Source: a virus
DNA: 43,252 bases
Virus record (IMG/VR): IMGVR_UViG_3300048822_000009
Location: 1 to 43,252 of that record
Reading direction: 5' to 3' (one strand)
Part shown: piece by piece, positions 30,732-38,521 of the stretch
Position numbering within the stretch: the first letter of the stretch is position 1
Layout: the number at the start of each line of letters is the position of its first letter
The notes under the pieces: model-generated
What the model saw: only the letters and a program-made list of their open reading frames with translations
Told to the model about the DNA's origin: nothing
Databases searched by the model: none
Made by a program: the position numbers and the translations under genes

Positions 30732-31544
30732 TTATTTCCAGCGATAGTTTTTCAGGAAGTCAGCTTTCTTGACCCAGCCGTTTTTGTCAAATTCTTCCAT
30801 CAAAGCACGGTCAGCTTCTGGAAGATCAGCAGCAGTTCGACCGCCAGCACCCCCGCCAGAAGCTTGGGAACCGGATTCGACACTATTAGCACGAGTTTGG
30901 GACTGGAACTTGTGAGGAAATTCTGCCTTGATCAGGGAAGTAATCTTGTCCATGAATGGACGACCGTTTGTTGCATCTCCTGCAGCCCTCAGTTCCTCCG
31001 CCAACGCAATGGAATAGCTGCGCATTTTAGCATCCTTGAACCAAGCATTCTCTTCTGCCCATGCTTGGAACTCTGGAGTAACTTCATTCTGCTCGCGGGT
31101 AGGCTTCTGAGGAGCAGCTTCGACTTCCAAATCCTGCCTACTCTTTTTGAGGGCTTCCAGACGATCTTCCAGTCCAATGACAGCTTCGTCGTCACCCTCT
31201 CGGGTGGCTTGCGCCTTCTGGCGACGTAGTTCCTTGATCGCTTCGTCAAATTCAGCCTGCTTTGCTGCCAGTGTTTCCTTCATGTAACGCTGGAATTGCG
31301 CCTTGGTTTGCTCAAAGCCTTGGACTTCACTTCGCAGAGCCGTGACTTCTTTCTGCAAATTCGTGTTGAACTTGCGGCCACGCTCGACATACGTGGAAGC
31401 GTCAACCCATTTTTCTTCTGGACCCCGGAATTGTTCCTTGGGAACCCAACCAGTAGCTTTTGCTACGATTTCCGTAGCCTGATTCAGGGTTTGACCGTTT
31501 TCGGCTTCTCCACCTGGGATCAATTCGATAATTTCGTCAGCCAT
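30732..31544 (-). CDS. Scaffolding-type protein, 270 aa
   Basis: Long charged helices (ALRSEVQGFEQTKAQFQRYM, AIKELRRQKAQATREGDDE) dominate. The N-terminus has ATGWVPKEQFRGPEEKWVDA, the usual start of such scaffold-like proteins, and the end KADFLKNYRWK is short and basic, as needed to contact the capsid. AGGAGA fits the ATG at 31544 (MADEII) better than the one 6 bases upstream. CAH 10 lies between this gene and the GroES-like gene. Confidence 0.7.
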   Translation of the reverse strand: MADEIIELIPGGEAENGQTLNQATEIVAKATGWVPKEQFRGPEEKWVDASTYVERGRKFNTNLQKEVTALRSEVQGFEQTKAQFQRYMKETLAAKQAEFDEAIKELRRQKAQATREGDDEAVIGLEDRLEALKKSRQDLEVEAAPQKPTREQNEVTPEFQAWAEENAWFKDAKMRSYSIALAEELRAAGDATNGRPFMDKITSLIKAEFPHKFQSQTRANSVESGSQASGGGAGGRTAADLPEADRALMEEFDKNGWVKKADFLKNYRWK

Positions 31545-31561
31545 TCTCATTTCTCCTATTA

Positions 31562-31599
31562 TTGGTCCTCGTTACTAATTAATAATGGGGACTAGTTAT
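31562..31599. repeat. CAH palindrome 10
   Basis: ttggtcctcgttac (31562-31575), AT-rich loop, aataatggggactagttat (31581-31599). As plus-strand RNA several positions pair as G-U. As minus-strand mRNA these would be A-C mismatches. Confidence 0.8.
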
Positions 31600-31609
31600 C
31601 CCCAGTTTC

Positions 31610-31972
31610 CTATTCTTCTACTACACAAATAACATCCAGATCCGACAAGAGACGATATTCCTTGTCATCCACTGGAGATTTCACCATAGAGCCACAATAT
31701 TTGCCTACAAGAACCTTGTCCCCGACAGCGCAATAGTCTGTAGACTTATCCGTCCAAGCGTCATGTCCGATTTCAATGACTCTTGCGAAAACATTGGCAG
31801 CTTTTTCTTGATCCACCGTCTTGGAGGTGAGGACAATGCCGGAAGCTGTCGTTTTTTCGATTTCCTCGTTGATTACTAGGACACGATGCCCAGTCACGCG
31901 AAGCCCAGACACGTTACCAGCCTGCGCACCCTTGTCCGTTCTCCATCCAGCATTTCTCTTCAATACTTCCAT
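31610..31972 (-). CDS. GroES-like co-chaperonin
   Basis: 120 residues with the GroES fold pattern: LRVTGHRVLVINEEIEKTTA, then SGIVLTSKT (the mobile-loop region ..T.SGIVLP), AANVFARVIEIGHDAW, AVGDKVLVGKYCGSMV and a closing LLSDLDVICVVEE. Host GroES has about 97 residues, and the extra here is mostly N-terminal. Like T4 gp31, it may replace host GroES to fold the large capsid protein in the GroEL chamber. It lies in the head module, overlapping the gene before it. Confidence 0.85.
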   Translation of the reverse strand: MEVLKRNAGWRTDKGAQAGNVSGLRVTGHRVLVINEEIEKTTASGIVLTSKTVDQEKAANVFARVIEIGHDAWTDKSTDYCAVGDKVLVGKYCGSMVKSPVDDKEYRLLSDLDVICVVEE

Positions 31973-32196
31973 AGCCCATTCTCCATTTCTTCAAGTGTGG
32001 TTATCAATTCTGAAATTGCTTCTGCCATTCCCAGAGATTTCTCTGAGTTCGGAAGATTGCCGTTTGCCCAATCTTCCTTGATTTGTTCGCGCTCTATTCG
32101 GAGAACTTTCTCCTTGAATGCCAGTGTGATGGGATTATTTGCCCATTCCTGCCATTCCCTGACCGTCACCCGTTCCTGCGCTTGGTATTGCCCCAT
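31960..32196 (-). CDS. Small helical protein next to the portal gene, 78 aa
   Basis: Helical throughout: RVTVREWQEWANNPITLAFK, EKVLRIEREQIKEDWANGN and AEAISELITTLEEME. Small proteins with EW.EW..NP.T......... .+EDWA.G are often found between portal and scaffold genes. The gene overlaps the portal end by 62 bp and the GroES-like start by 13 bp. AAGGGG precedes the ATG. Role unknown. Confidence 0.65.
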   Translation of the reverse strand: MGQYQAQERVTVREWQEWANNPITLAFKEKVLRIEREQIKEDWANGNLPNSEKSLGMAEAISELITTLEEMENGLWKY

Positions 32197-34432
32197 TTAT
32201 AGCCCCTTGGAGTTTGCTAGTGGATTTTGCCGTGTTTGCGGCAGCTTGATTCTGAATATCTGCTTGCTTCTCTTGATGACTCATGGCTCGATGATTCTGC
32301 AACAGTTTGATTGCCGCAATGATCCCATTTTGCTGCTCTCTGGCAATCCCTACGGAAGCATTGAGAGCGGCAATTTGCTGGCCTGTTGCTACGCCTTCGG
32401 ATTCTGCTTGTGCAAGCTGGGCCTTGGCAAGAATCTCCTGCACAAGCGCCCCCATATGCTCCGCTTTGATTTGCAACTCTGCCACATCAAGCTGATATTG
32501 GCGATCAGCGTCTTTCGCATCCTGAGCCAGTTTCGCTTTCTCCAATTCAACTTTCGGATTTTGCGGAGGTGGCGGAGCATTCTCGCTTCCGGGAGTTGGC
32601 AAGAGTTCATCCAAGTCAGCAACCCCATTCGCTTCAAGGAATTGCTTTTCTGCTAGGTACTTGTTCATGAATGGGCTTTGATGGGAAACTTGATACACCA
32701 AACCAGCTTTCTGCTTGACTTGCTCTTCGCTTACACTGGCGGGATCGGCAGATGGGAACACTCGCAAGGGTCCGACATCATAATCGCCGGGAGCAAGAAT
32801 TGCGGAATCCCCTACAGTAAGTTCCTCCCAATGCGGACTGCTTTTCAGAAAAAGCTGATTCAGCCGGAATCGAATAGCAAGTTCCCTCTTGAAACTCCGA
32901 TACATCCGAGCATAGATTCCAGAGAAGACTTTCATCCCCTGCTCGATGGTATTGCGAGAGGTTTCTGCTGGGGTATTCTGCCCCGGAGAAACACCTGTCA
33001 TGATGTCGGTTGCTCCGCTGATCTTTTCCCCATAGCCAATTAGGAGTTCCAGTAACTGGAACATAACCATTGAAGGTTCTTGGGTGGGCAAGGGGACAAT
33101 GTTCTTGCGAAGATCGTCTCCGGTGGAGTCCACTGGCTTCCATTCCCCCGGATCGAATGGAGTTACCCCGCCCTTCATCTTCACGCCCCTGCCAAGAAAC
33201 CCTCCCCCAGCAATACGCAAAGAGCCGGAATCAATCATTTGATTAAGGATGGTATTGACCGTGGCATTCACTGGGCCAAGAAGCTGCCCAAGCCCCAGAT
33301 CATAAAATCCGCCATCGGGGCTTGGGATGAATGTCATCTTCGTAAAGGATTGCTGAGCATCAATGCGGACAATGTAATTCTTTCGGTCGTCCTGCAAGGC
33401 TTGTGCTTTTGCCAGATATTCCTGCTTGGTTGTTTCATCCCGCATGCTGAGAGCGGCATTCCGATAGGCCCGACAGGCAGCATCATTCACCCGATACACA
33501 TCCCCATCGTCGAAAAATCGCGCAACGATCCGCAAGACTTGCCCTGAATCCTCCTTGACGACCACGATGTAGGGTTCCTTGTAACCATCGCCATCAAGGT
33601 CCAGCCAAGTATGTTGCTCCAGGATCCCATAAGGCATGATTGCCATGTCGCCGGAAGCATATGTGCCTTGAGACTCGTCCTTGGCCGCTGCCAATGTATC
33701 CGGCAAGGTCAATCCCGTGAGTTTGGAATCGACCTTCAGGAAAACTCCTGACCGGAACCTTTCCTGAAGTTCATTGTCAGTCATTGGCATCCAGTGGGTA
33801 ATCCGCTGGGCCTTGTCGAAACTCGTCGTATAGTAGTCCACTACAAGATTCTGGGCTGGGACATACTCCCCGGGAAGTTGGCCTGTCACGAAATCCCAAT
33901 AGGTTTTCTTGAATGCGCACCCCATGATCGCAGTGGCAAGCTTCACCTTCTCGTCATTGTCTACCCAGTCGGGGTCTTCCTCAACCATCTGGAAACTCAT
34001 GTGTCGGGAAATGCGGGAGCCTTTGGCATATTTCGCCCCTCCCATATCAGCCCCCATCACATCGCACTTGACCAGATTCTGCCCCTTCGTCAGCAATGCC
34101 ACGCGAGATAGGAATTGGAGTGCCGCAATTGTCACCAGCGGAAACTTCACATTGCTGGCATTCACCCACGGGAAATTTTTCTGCTCCACAACTTGCAACG
34201 CCAGCTTGATCGCCTTCGACATCCGCTCTTCCCATTCCTTGCGACTGGACTTGTCTTGACGATATCCTGTAACAACCTGCAATCCGATTGCATCAAGAGT
34301 TTCTTGCTCCAGCATCGGAGCGATGTTGTTGGAGTCTCGGAGTTTCGAGAATTGAATTTTTGGCGACTTCCAACTTTGCAAGTTGCTGTCAGTTTGAGTT
34401 TGGTAGTCTTGCCCTGTGCTATCCATCGGCAT
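32135..34432 (-). CDS. Portal protein, P22 gp1-like
   Basis: 765 residues, the length of P22-type portals. Recognisable parts are VKFPLVTIAALQFLSRVALL, the clip/stem area with VNATVNTILNQMIDSGSLRI and FLGRGVKMKGGVTPFDPGEW, and MTGVSPGQNTPAETSRNTIE. A glutamine/alanine-rich helical barrel region follows at the end (SEGVATGQQIAALNASVGIA). It forms the ring through which DNA is packaged. It starts 2 bases after the terminase stop. Confidence 0.9.
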   Translation of the reverse strand: MPMDSTGQDYQTQTDSNLQSWKSPKIQFSKLRDSNNIAPMLEQETLDAIGLQVVTGYRQDKSSRKEWEERMSKAIKLALQVVEQKNFPWVNASNVKFPLVTIAALQFLSRVALLTKGQNLVKCDVMGADMGGAKYAKGSRISRHMSFQMVEEDPDWVDNDEKVKLATAIMGCAFKKTYWDFVTGQLPGEYVPAQNLVVDYYTTSFDKAQRITHWMPMTDNELQERFRSGVFLKVDSKLTGLTLPDTLAAAKDESQGTYASGDMAIMPYGILEQHTWLDLDGDGYKEPYIVVVKEDSGQVLRIVARFFDDGDVYRVNDAACRAYRNAALSMRDETTKQEYLAKAQALQDDRKNYIVRIDAQQSFTKMTFIPSPDGGFYDLGLGQLLGPVNATVNTILNQMIDSGSLRIAGGGFLGRGVKMKGGVTPFDPGEWKPVDSTGDDLRKNIVPLPTQEPSMVMFQLLELLIGYGEKISGATDIMTGVSPGQNTPAETSRNTIEQGMKVFSGIYARMYRSFKRELAIRFRLNQLFLKSSPHWEELTVGDSAILAPGDYDVGPLRVFPSADPASVSEEQVKQKAGLVYQVSHQSPFMNKYLAEKQFLEANGVADLDELLPTPGSENAPPPPQNPKVELEKAKLAQDAKDADRQYQLDVAELQIKAEHMGALVQEILAKAQLAQAESEGVATGQQIAALNASVGIAREQQNGIIAAIKLLQNHRAMSHQEKQADIQNQAAANTAKSTSKLQGAINGAIPSAGTGDGQGMAGMGK

Positions 34433-34434
34433 AA

Positions 34435-35919
34435 TCAGTATCCAGTTATATCAGAACGGCCATCCGATTCGTCGGCATGGCGATTAGGGCCAAATCCTCT
34501 GGAGTAGGCTTCATCCTCGTCCAGAAAATCCTCTTCCCCCATCAGGGGTATTTCATTAACGCCAATGACAAGGGTAGCTGTCGAGTCGAATTGATCATCC
34601 AAAATAGCTGCGCTGATCCCAGTGAACCGAAGAAGTTCGAACTCGTATGGTCCGTACCAATCAGCTTCTTTATCAAACCGGACATTACGCGCCCTTGTCC
34701 TTTTTTGCAAGGCTCTGCCCCGAGTGGCTTTGTCTTTGATCGACTGAATCGGAAAGAAGTTCATGAAAACCCCCCGAAGATTCATCTCACGCCGGATCAT
34801 GGGCCAGACACTCTTCCAGATAACTCCGTCTTCGACGAAGAAGATTTCCGGCTCGTGAGCTGCCTCAATGTCAAAGAGAACTTCCATCCACTCGTCAGTG
34901 TCCCAACGTCCGACTTTGTTATCTACAATCAGCAAACGATTGTCAGCATCTGGACCGCCAACTGTGAAACTTGTACGATTGGCTTTATCTTTCTTGGAAA
35001 CAGCAAAGTCACACCCAACAAATTTCTTGATCTTCTTCTCTTTGTCATCAGCCGTCATTCGGATGAAGTCATCTCTTCGAAGATATGCATCGGCATTATC
35101 GAAGGGGTCATTTAGGTATTCTTGGGAATATCCGGCAGCATCATATTGCTCCAGAAAGCTTTGTCGAATGGCTCTGAAATGCGCTTCATCAAACATCTCA
35201 GGCCAGAGGATATTTGAGAAATCGTCAAAGGCTTCGTGAGCCTTGTAAAATAGGCTTTGCCAAGTGGAATCCTTCAGAAACCTTGACAGCAGACTATCCT
35301 CATGAAGGACTGTGCCATGTACGCGAATCTTCCCTCCTTTTCGCAGCATTGGCTTCAAAGCACGTGCAACCCATTTGCGGAACTTCTCCCTACGATCAGC
35401 AGATTCAACTTGCTCGTCGTCCTCAAGATCGTCCCCTACAATAAGTCCCGGACGTCTCCCGCGCCACTTCCGGCCCCGCATCTTCTGCCCACTGCCACGA
35501 GCAATAATGCGAAAGAGATGTCCGTCTGCTAGTTCCACGATGAGGTCAGTCTTAGCATCTACCAGTAACTTCTTGATCTGGAAGTCCCTAATGAGGTCTT
35601 CATTTTCTCGAAGTTGCAGGCTGAGTTCCCCAAGAGCCTCGACTGCCATTTCCTCATTCGTGCCAACCATGACGATGTAATCTTGGTCCCGAAAGAGTGC
35701 GGTCGCCAGTATGAATGCCGTTGTGAAGGCTGCACTCTTGGCATGCCCTCGTGGTGCCACGATCATCGCTTGCAGAACATTGGAGCAATACAATCTCCAT
35801 CCTTCCCGATGGAACTCTGGAGTAGGGCTGGCATTGTCGTAGCTACTTGCAAGATAGTCGTAGGCAAACCCTTCGATGAGTTCGGCGGTCAAAGGGATGC
35901 GTTCGACGGTCTCAGCCAC
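34435..35919 (-). CDS. Terminase large subunit
   Basis: 494 residues. The ATPase half has Walker A-like MIVAPRGHAKS, Walker B LIVGDDLEDDE and GKIRVHGTVLHEDS. The nuclease half starts with VGCDFAVSKKDKANRTSF and continues to a LVIGVNEIPLMGEED region near the end. It cuts and pumps DNA into the head. A start at GTG 35919 has AGGAG 7 bases upstream and an 8-bp overlap with the small-terminase stop. In-frame ATG 35949 and TTG 35952 are further upstream with no ribosome site, so I choose GTG. Confidence 0.85.
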   Translation of the reverse strand: MAETVERIPLTAELIEGFAYDYLASSYDNASPTPEFHREGWRLYCSNVLQAMIVAPRGHAKSAAFTTAFILATALFRDQDYIVMVGTNEEMAVEALGELSLQLRENEDLIRDFQIKKLLVDAKTDLIVELADGHLFRIIARGSGQKMRGRKWRGRRPGLIVGDDLEDDEQVESADRREKFRKWVARALKPMLRKGGKIRVHGTVLHEDSLLSRFLKDSTWQSLFYKAHEAFDDFSNILWPEMFDEAHFRAIRQSFLEQYDAAGYSQEYLNDPFDNADAYLRRDDFIRMTADDKEKKIKKFVGCDFAVSKKDKANRTSFTVGGPDADNRLLIVDNKVGRWDTDEWMEVLFDIEAAHEPEIFFVEDGVIWKSVWPMIRREMNLRGVFMNFFPIQSIKDKATRGRALQKRTRARNVRFDKEADWYGPYEFELLRFTGISAAILDDQFDSTATLVIGVNEIPLMGEEDFLDEDEAYSRGFGPNRHADESDGRSDITGY

Positions 35920-36520
35920 GGCTAGACTCCTGAATTCGACTTTCAACATCAATTACGGTTGACTGGAGAGTTTCTGAAGGGGAATTCGACAATGCAGCCC
36001 GCTCCTGTGTACGCTGGATGAGAATTGCCGCGAGGTCAGTGATTGGCTTCGTGACTGGAGCTGCCACTTCCTCAACTTTCGGCTGACCAAGCCCAAGAGC
36101 CTTCACGCCAGTTTCCAAGGCTTTCAGCACTGTGAAGTCATCAATCTTCCCTTCGTCCATCTTCTTGTGCAGAGTTTCCATACTGTGCAGGGTGAGCGCC
36201 CGAAAGCGTTCTTCCATCGTGCTGACAATTCTTGGGTCTGCGATCTCATGCCTGCGAGGGTCAAGTGCCGCTTGAAAGCTGTCGCTTGCCAGCGTGCTGA
36301 AGTACCAACTTGCGGGACGACCAAACTTCGCAGCGAGTTGTCGATTATCCCAGTCTGGATGATCGATGATGGTTTGCACAAGGATTGCCGGAGAATAGTG
36401 CAGGATTTCCCCCACATCCCGCTTGGCCTCTTCCTCAGCTTCCCGAGCAGCTTCCGCTTTCTTATAGCGTTCAAGTTCCCGAAGCTGTTCCGCAAGAACC
36501 ATGCTGCCATGCGTGCCCAT
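35912..36520 (-). CDS. Terminase small-subunit-like protein A
   Basis: 202 residues. A charged N-terminal helix (EQLRELERYKKAEAAREAEE) leads to a helix-turn-helix with NRQLAAKFGRPASWYFSTLA and SDSFQAALDPRRHE. Helices that could form the ring follow (RFRALTLHSMETLHKKMDEG, DDFTVLKALETGVKALGLGQ). Position before the large terminase supports DNA recognition for packaging. It shares its core pattern with the protein encoded at 36526. AAGGAG precedes the start. Confidence 0.75.
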   Translation of the reverse strand: MGTHGSMVLAEQLRELERYKKAEAAREAEEEAKRDVGEILHYSPAILVQTIIDHPDWDNRQLAAKFGRPASWYFSTLASDSFQAALDPRRHEIADPRIVSTMEERFRALTLHSMETLHKKMDEGKIDDFTVLKALETGVKALGLGQPKVEEVAAPVTKPITDLAAILIQRTQERAALSNSPSETLQSTVIDVESRIQESSRG

Positions 36521-36525
36521 GGGGA

Positions 36526-36891
36526 TTACTCCTTACCTTGCTGGATACGATGCACAAGCCCCAAGGATTTGAGGGCAATCGATGCCGAATCTGTTTCGTC
36601 CAGAGTCCGCTGCAATGTTGATACACTGGATTCTGTCAGCAAGTGCAATCTCTTGTTGAGTTCTTTCTGGACAGTCGGCAAGACGGCTTTGTCCCGGCGA
36701 GCGGCATAAGCTGCCGAGAATGCATCACTCTTCATGATGCGACCCATCCACTGCTCGGAGTATCCCAAGGTTTCAGCAATCTCCTTGATCTTGATCCGAG
36801 GATTCAGCAGCAAAAGGTCAATCGCTTGTTCGTGGACTGGCTTAAGCTTCAGGACTGCCTTGCCTTCATCGTAGCCGATAGCTTCGCTCAT
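36526..36891 (-). CDS. Terminase small-subunit-like protein B
   Basis: 121 residues with the same core as protein A in a shorter frame: IKEIAETLGYSEQWMGRIMK, SDAFSAAYAARRDKA, then TESSVSTLQRTLDETDSASI and ALKSLGLVHRIQQGK. The shared landmarks are a helix-turn-helix with a W, S-D-x-F-x-A-A...RR, a TL....D helix and a closing L.LGL...Q. The pair looks like an old duplication. Either could be the packaging initiator, or they may work together. It starts by an ATGA overlap. Confidence 0.7.
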   Translation of the reverse strand: MSEAIGYDEGKAVLKLKPVHEQAIDLLLLNPRIKIKEIAETLGYSEQWMGRIMKSDAFSAAYAARRDKAVLPTVQKELNKRLHLLTESSVSTLQRTLDETDSASIALKSLGLVHRIQQGKE

Positions 36892-37115
36892 GGCGACACC
36901 AATACAAGCGAAGGGCGCTGGTCTTCCAAGTGCTGCATGAGTTCGCGCAATCGGGCTTTGAGGATTTCAGCATCCCCATGCGCCTTAACAATCGGCGTGT
37001 CTTCCCCTTCCCGAAACATGCGCAAGGCTTGCGGGGTTTCCCCTTTCCGGTGGATATCCAATTGCAGGGTAATGAATTCGGTTGCGGGGGATTCTGCGGG
37101 TAGCTGGTTGGCCAA
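36888..37115 (-). CDS. Small hypothetical protein at the front of the late arc, 75 aa
   Basis: The frame opens at ATG 37133, but the only ribosome site is AAAGGAGG inside it, 5 bases before a TTG at 37115. I therefore take TTG as the start. The product has beta segments (ATEFITLQLDIHRKGETPQA) and a helix AEILKARLRELMQHLED. It is the first late gene after the divergent region. Function unknown. Confidence 0.55.
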   Translation of the reverse strand: MANQLPAESPATEFITLQLDIHRKGETPQALRMFREGEDTPIVKAHGDAEILKARLRELMQHLEDQRPSLVLVSP

Positions 37116-37158
37116 TGTAGCCTCCTTTTGCATGGGTGAATGAATTTCTGAGGATTGG

Positions 37159-37188
37159 ATGATTACCGCTGCTGGTTTAGGGAGTCAA
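37159..37188 (-). promoter_or_regulatory. Late promoter candidate (leftward)
   Basis: On the minus strand TTGACT (37188-37183) and AATCAT (37164-37159) are separated by 18 bp (5 of 6 and 4 of 6 matches). It would start a transcript about 40 bases before the first late gene. The match is modest. Confidence 0.35.
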
Positions 37189-37220
37189 GTCTGCCGGGGA
37201 AGGCTGGATAGGAATATAGG

Positions 37221-37264
37221 AATAACTAGTCCTTATTACTAAAAAATAATGGGGACTAGTTATT
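37221..37264. repeat. CAH palindrome 11
   Basis: aataactagtccttatta (37221-37238) and taatggggactagttatt (37247-37264) pair over 18 positions, two of them T-G. It stands upstream of the whole late arc, beyond the promoter candidate. Confidence 0.9.
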
Positions 37265-37287
37265 TCCTCTCGTGTGTCAGTAGAATG

Positions 37288-37304
37288 TTGCTTCTAGGAA
37301 ACAA
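37288..37304. promoter_or_regulatory. Operator-like palindrome, left copy
   Basis: ttgcttc-tag-gaaacaa at 37288-37304 is a near-perfect inverted repeat (one mismatch) with a 3-bp centre. A related palindrome is at 37866-37883. It may bind one of the XRE proteins (inference). Confidence 0.45.
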
Positions 37305-37528
37305 ACCTGTACGCCGCGCAAAAAAAAATAAAAATTCTAGAAATGAGAAAAACTGGAAGTAGAAAAAAGATAGATGAGGTGGCCAGTGAAAGGTTGCTTG
37401 GAGGAAATAGGGATGGGGAAAGGGAAAGGGGGGAGAAAGGGTGCACTACACATTTTTCCACTGCCCATCAATTTCCCCCTCCCCCCATAGCCCCACGCTA
37501 TCCTCCTCCCCCAGCCCATAGTCTTCGC

Positions 37529-37630
37529 CTATCAAATTGGACAGAGAACTATCGAATCGTCGCAGAGGATAGGGAAGGGCTATCAAATTGGAGGGAATCC
37601 GGGAGGATCGTAGCAGGCATGGGGGGATTG
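37529..37630. repeat. Imperfect tandem repeat, 51-bp period
   Basis: Unit 1 (37529-37579) and unit 2 (from 37580) both start with ctatcaaattgga. They carry a related block 27 bases later (atcgtcgcag / atcgtagcag). Other positions have drifted. Confidence 0.7.
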
Positions 37631-37865
37631 GATGCTGGGCGAGAGACTTACTATATAGTTGAGTGGGGATTGGGGTGAAGGGGTAAGGGGATAAGGGGGA
37701 TGCGATGCACACAGGGCCCACACACACTCTACCCGCTACGCGCATAGGCCCTAGACACCTTCCTCTCTTCCTCTCTCCCCCTCCCCCCTCCCTCTTCGCC
37801 CCCCACTCCTCTAGCCACACTCTCCCCTATTCCCGGGCCTAGCAATTCCGGGAGGCAGTAGGGTT

Positions 37866-37883
37866 TGTTTCTCCAAGGAAACA
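37866..37883. promoter_or_regulatory. Operator-like palindrome, right copy
   Basis: tgtttc-tccaag-gaaaca at 37866-37883 is a perfect 6-bp inverted repeat. The preceding base t gives the half-site ttgtttc, as in the left copy. Together the two copies bracket the non-coding core and face both gene arcs. Confidence 0.45.
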
Positions 37884-37900
37884 CTTTGCATCTTACAATT

Positions 37901-37940
37901 ACCGGGCCTCGTTACTAGCTAGTAATCGGGACTAGTAATC
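37901..37940. repeat. CAH palindrome 12
   Basis: gggcctcgttac (37904-37915) faces gtaatcgggactagtaat (37922-37939), with a perfect ACTAGCTAGT centre. The two arms belong to different sequence types, so it looks like a hybrid of two element variants. Confidence 0.8.
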
Positions 37941-37990
37941 CACTCTTCGACATTCCAGCCAACTATTTTCAATTCTTTTGCAAATAGTTC

Positions 37991-38019
37991 TTGCAAAGTT
38001 CATTTCTAGTCCCTATAAT
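37991..38019 (+). promoter_or_regulatory. Rightward promoter merged with a half CAH arm (CAH 13)
   Basis: TTGCAA (37991-37996), a 17-bp spacer and TATAAT (38014-38019) form a good sigma70-type promoter. The -10 box is part of tttctagtccctat (38003-38016), which is one CAH arm without its partner. It is the likely main promoter of the rightward arc, with transcription from about 38026. Confidence 0.65.
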
Positions 38020-38059
38020 TCACTCATCGGCTCAACAAACACCAAACACCAAACAAACA

Positions 38060-38236
38060 ATGAACCCCTCGACAATCCGAAGCAATCCAATCTTTATCTC
38101 TGCCGTAGCGGCTTCCCACAAAGAATGCACAGAGCGCACGACAAAGTATCTTGCAAAGCTTAGCTTGCAACAAGTTTCGGAACTTGTGAATAATCCGAAG
38201 ATTCAACTTCAGATGTACAAACTAGCAGGACTTTGA
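38060..38236 (+). CDS. Small hypothetical protein, 58 aa, no ribosome site
   Basis: The product MNPSTIRSNPIFISAVAASH, KECTERTTKYLAKLSLQQVS and a helical end is not recognised. No Shine-Dalgarno sequence precedes the ATG. The leader (38032-38059) is instead a run of CAA/CAC repeats, which would be unstructured. It is the first gene after the promoter at 37991-38019. Confidence 0.55.
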   Translation: MNPSTIRSNPIFISAVAASHKECTERTTKYLAKLSLQQVSELVNNPKIQLQMYKLAGL

Positions 38237-38260
38237 TAGCAATTCTAACAGGAGAATAAA

Positions 38261-38476
38261 ATGAACACAATTTCAAGTGAGGTCGATGCGATGTACTTGG
38301 AAGGCATCCGGGAAGGGCGCGAAAGACTGCGCAAGTACGGATGCGATGCCGCTGAAGAACTTGCATCCTTGAACCGTACAATCAAAGGGTTTTCCGCATC
38401 TTCTCCAGTCGGTCAAATGCTGCGCGGTGAGAGGGATTTTTGGAAACACCAGATTTTCATTGCAAAATCAAAATAA
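38261..38476 (+). CDS. Conserved small phage protein, 71 aa
   Basis: Helical and charged: YLEGIREGRERLRKYG, ELASLNRTIKGFSASSPVGQ and RGERDFWKHQIFIAK. Phage proteins with this order (G...GRERRR..G, then EL..L......F..SP....L.GE..F...QI) are widespread in early regions, without known role. CAGGAG precedes the ATG by 8 bases. Confidence 0.7.
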   Translation: MNTISSEVDAMYLEGIREGRERLRKYGCDAAEELASLNRTIKGFSASSPVGQMLRGERDFWKHQIFIAKSK

Positions 38477-38521
38477 TCGGCAAGCGCAGCTAGGGCGCTT
38501 CCCTGAACAGGAGATTATAGT

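Larger units (their letters stand above)
37266..37900. other. Non-coding divergent region, candidate replication/control region
   Basis: No believable gene lies here. Composition alternates between purine-rich (37377-37440, 37566-37640, 37660-37705) and pyrimidine-rich tracts (37476-37520, 37758-37835). An A-rich stretch (37320-37370) could melt easily. A 51-bp imperfect tandem repeat starts at 37529 and 37580 (shared ctatcaaattgga; atcgtcgcag and atcgtagcag also 51 bp apart). A perfect ACTATATAGT palindrome is at 37650-37659. Between diverging gene arcs, such a region is a natural origin or regulatory centre, but no origin signature is proven. Confidence 0.5.

Noticed and set aside
37343-37678. 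Plus-strand ORF of 111 codons in the divergent region
   Set aside because: It lacks a ribosome site, is made of low-complexity tracts (GERERGEKG, PPPPIAPRYPPPPA), and its repeats follow from the 51-bp DNA repeat (17 codons). The minus-strand ORF at 37446-37820 is similarly low in complexity.
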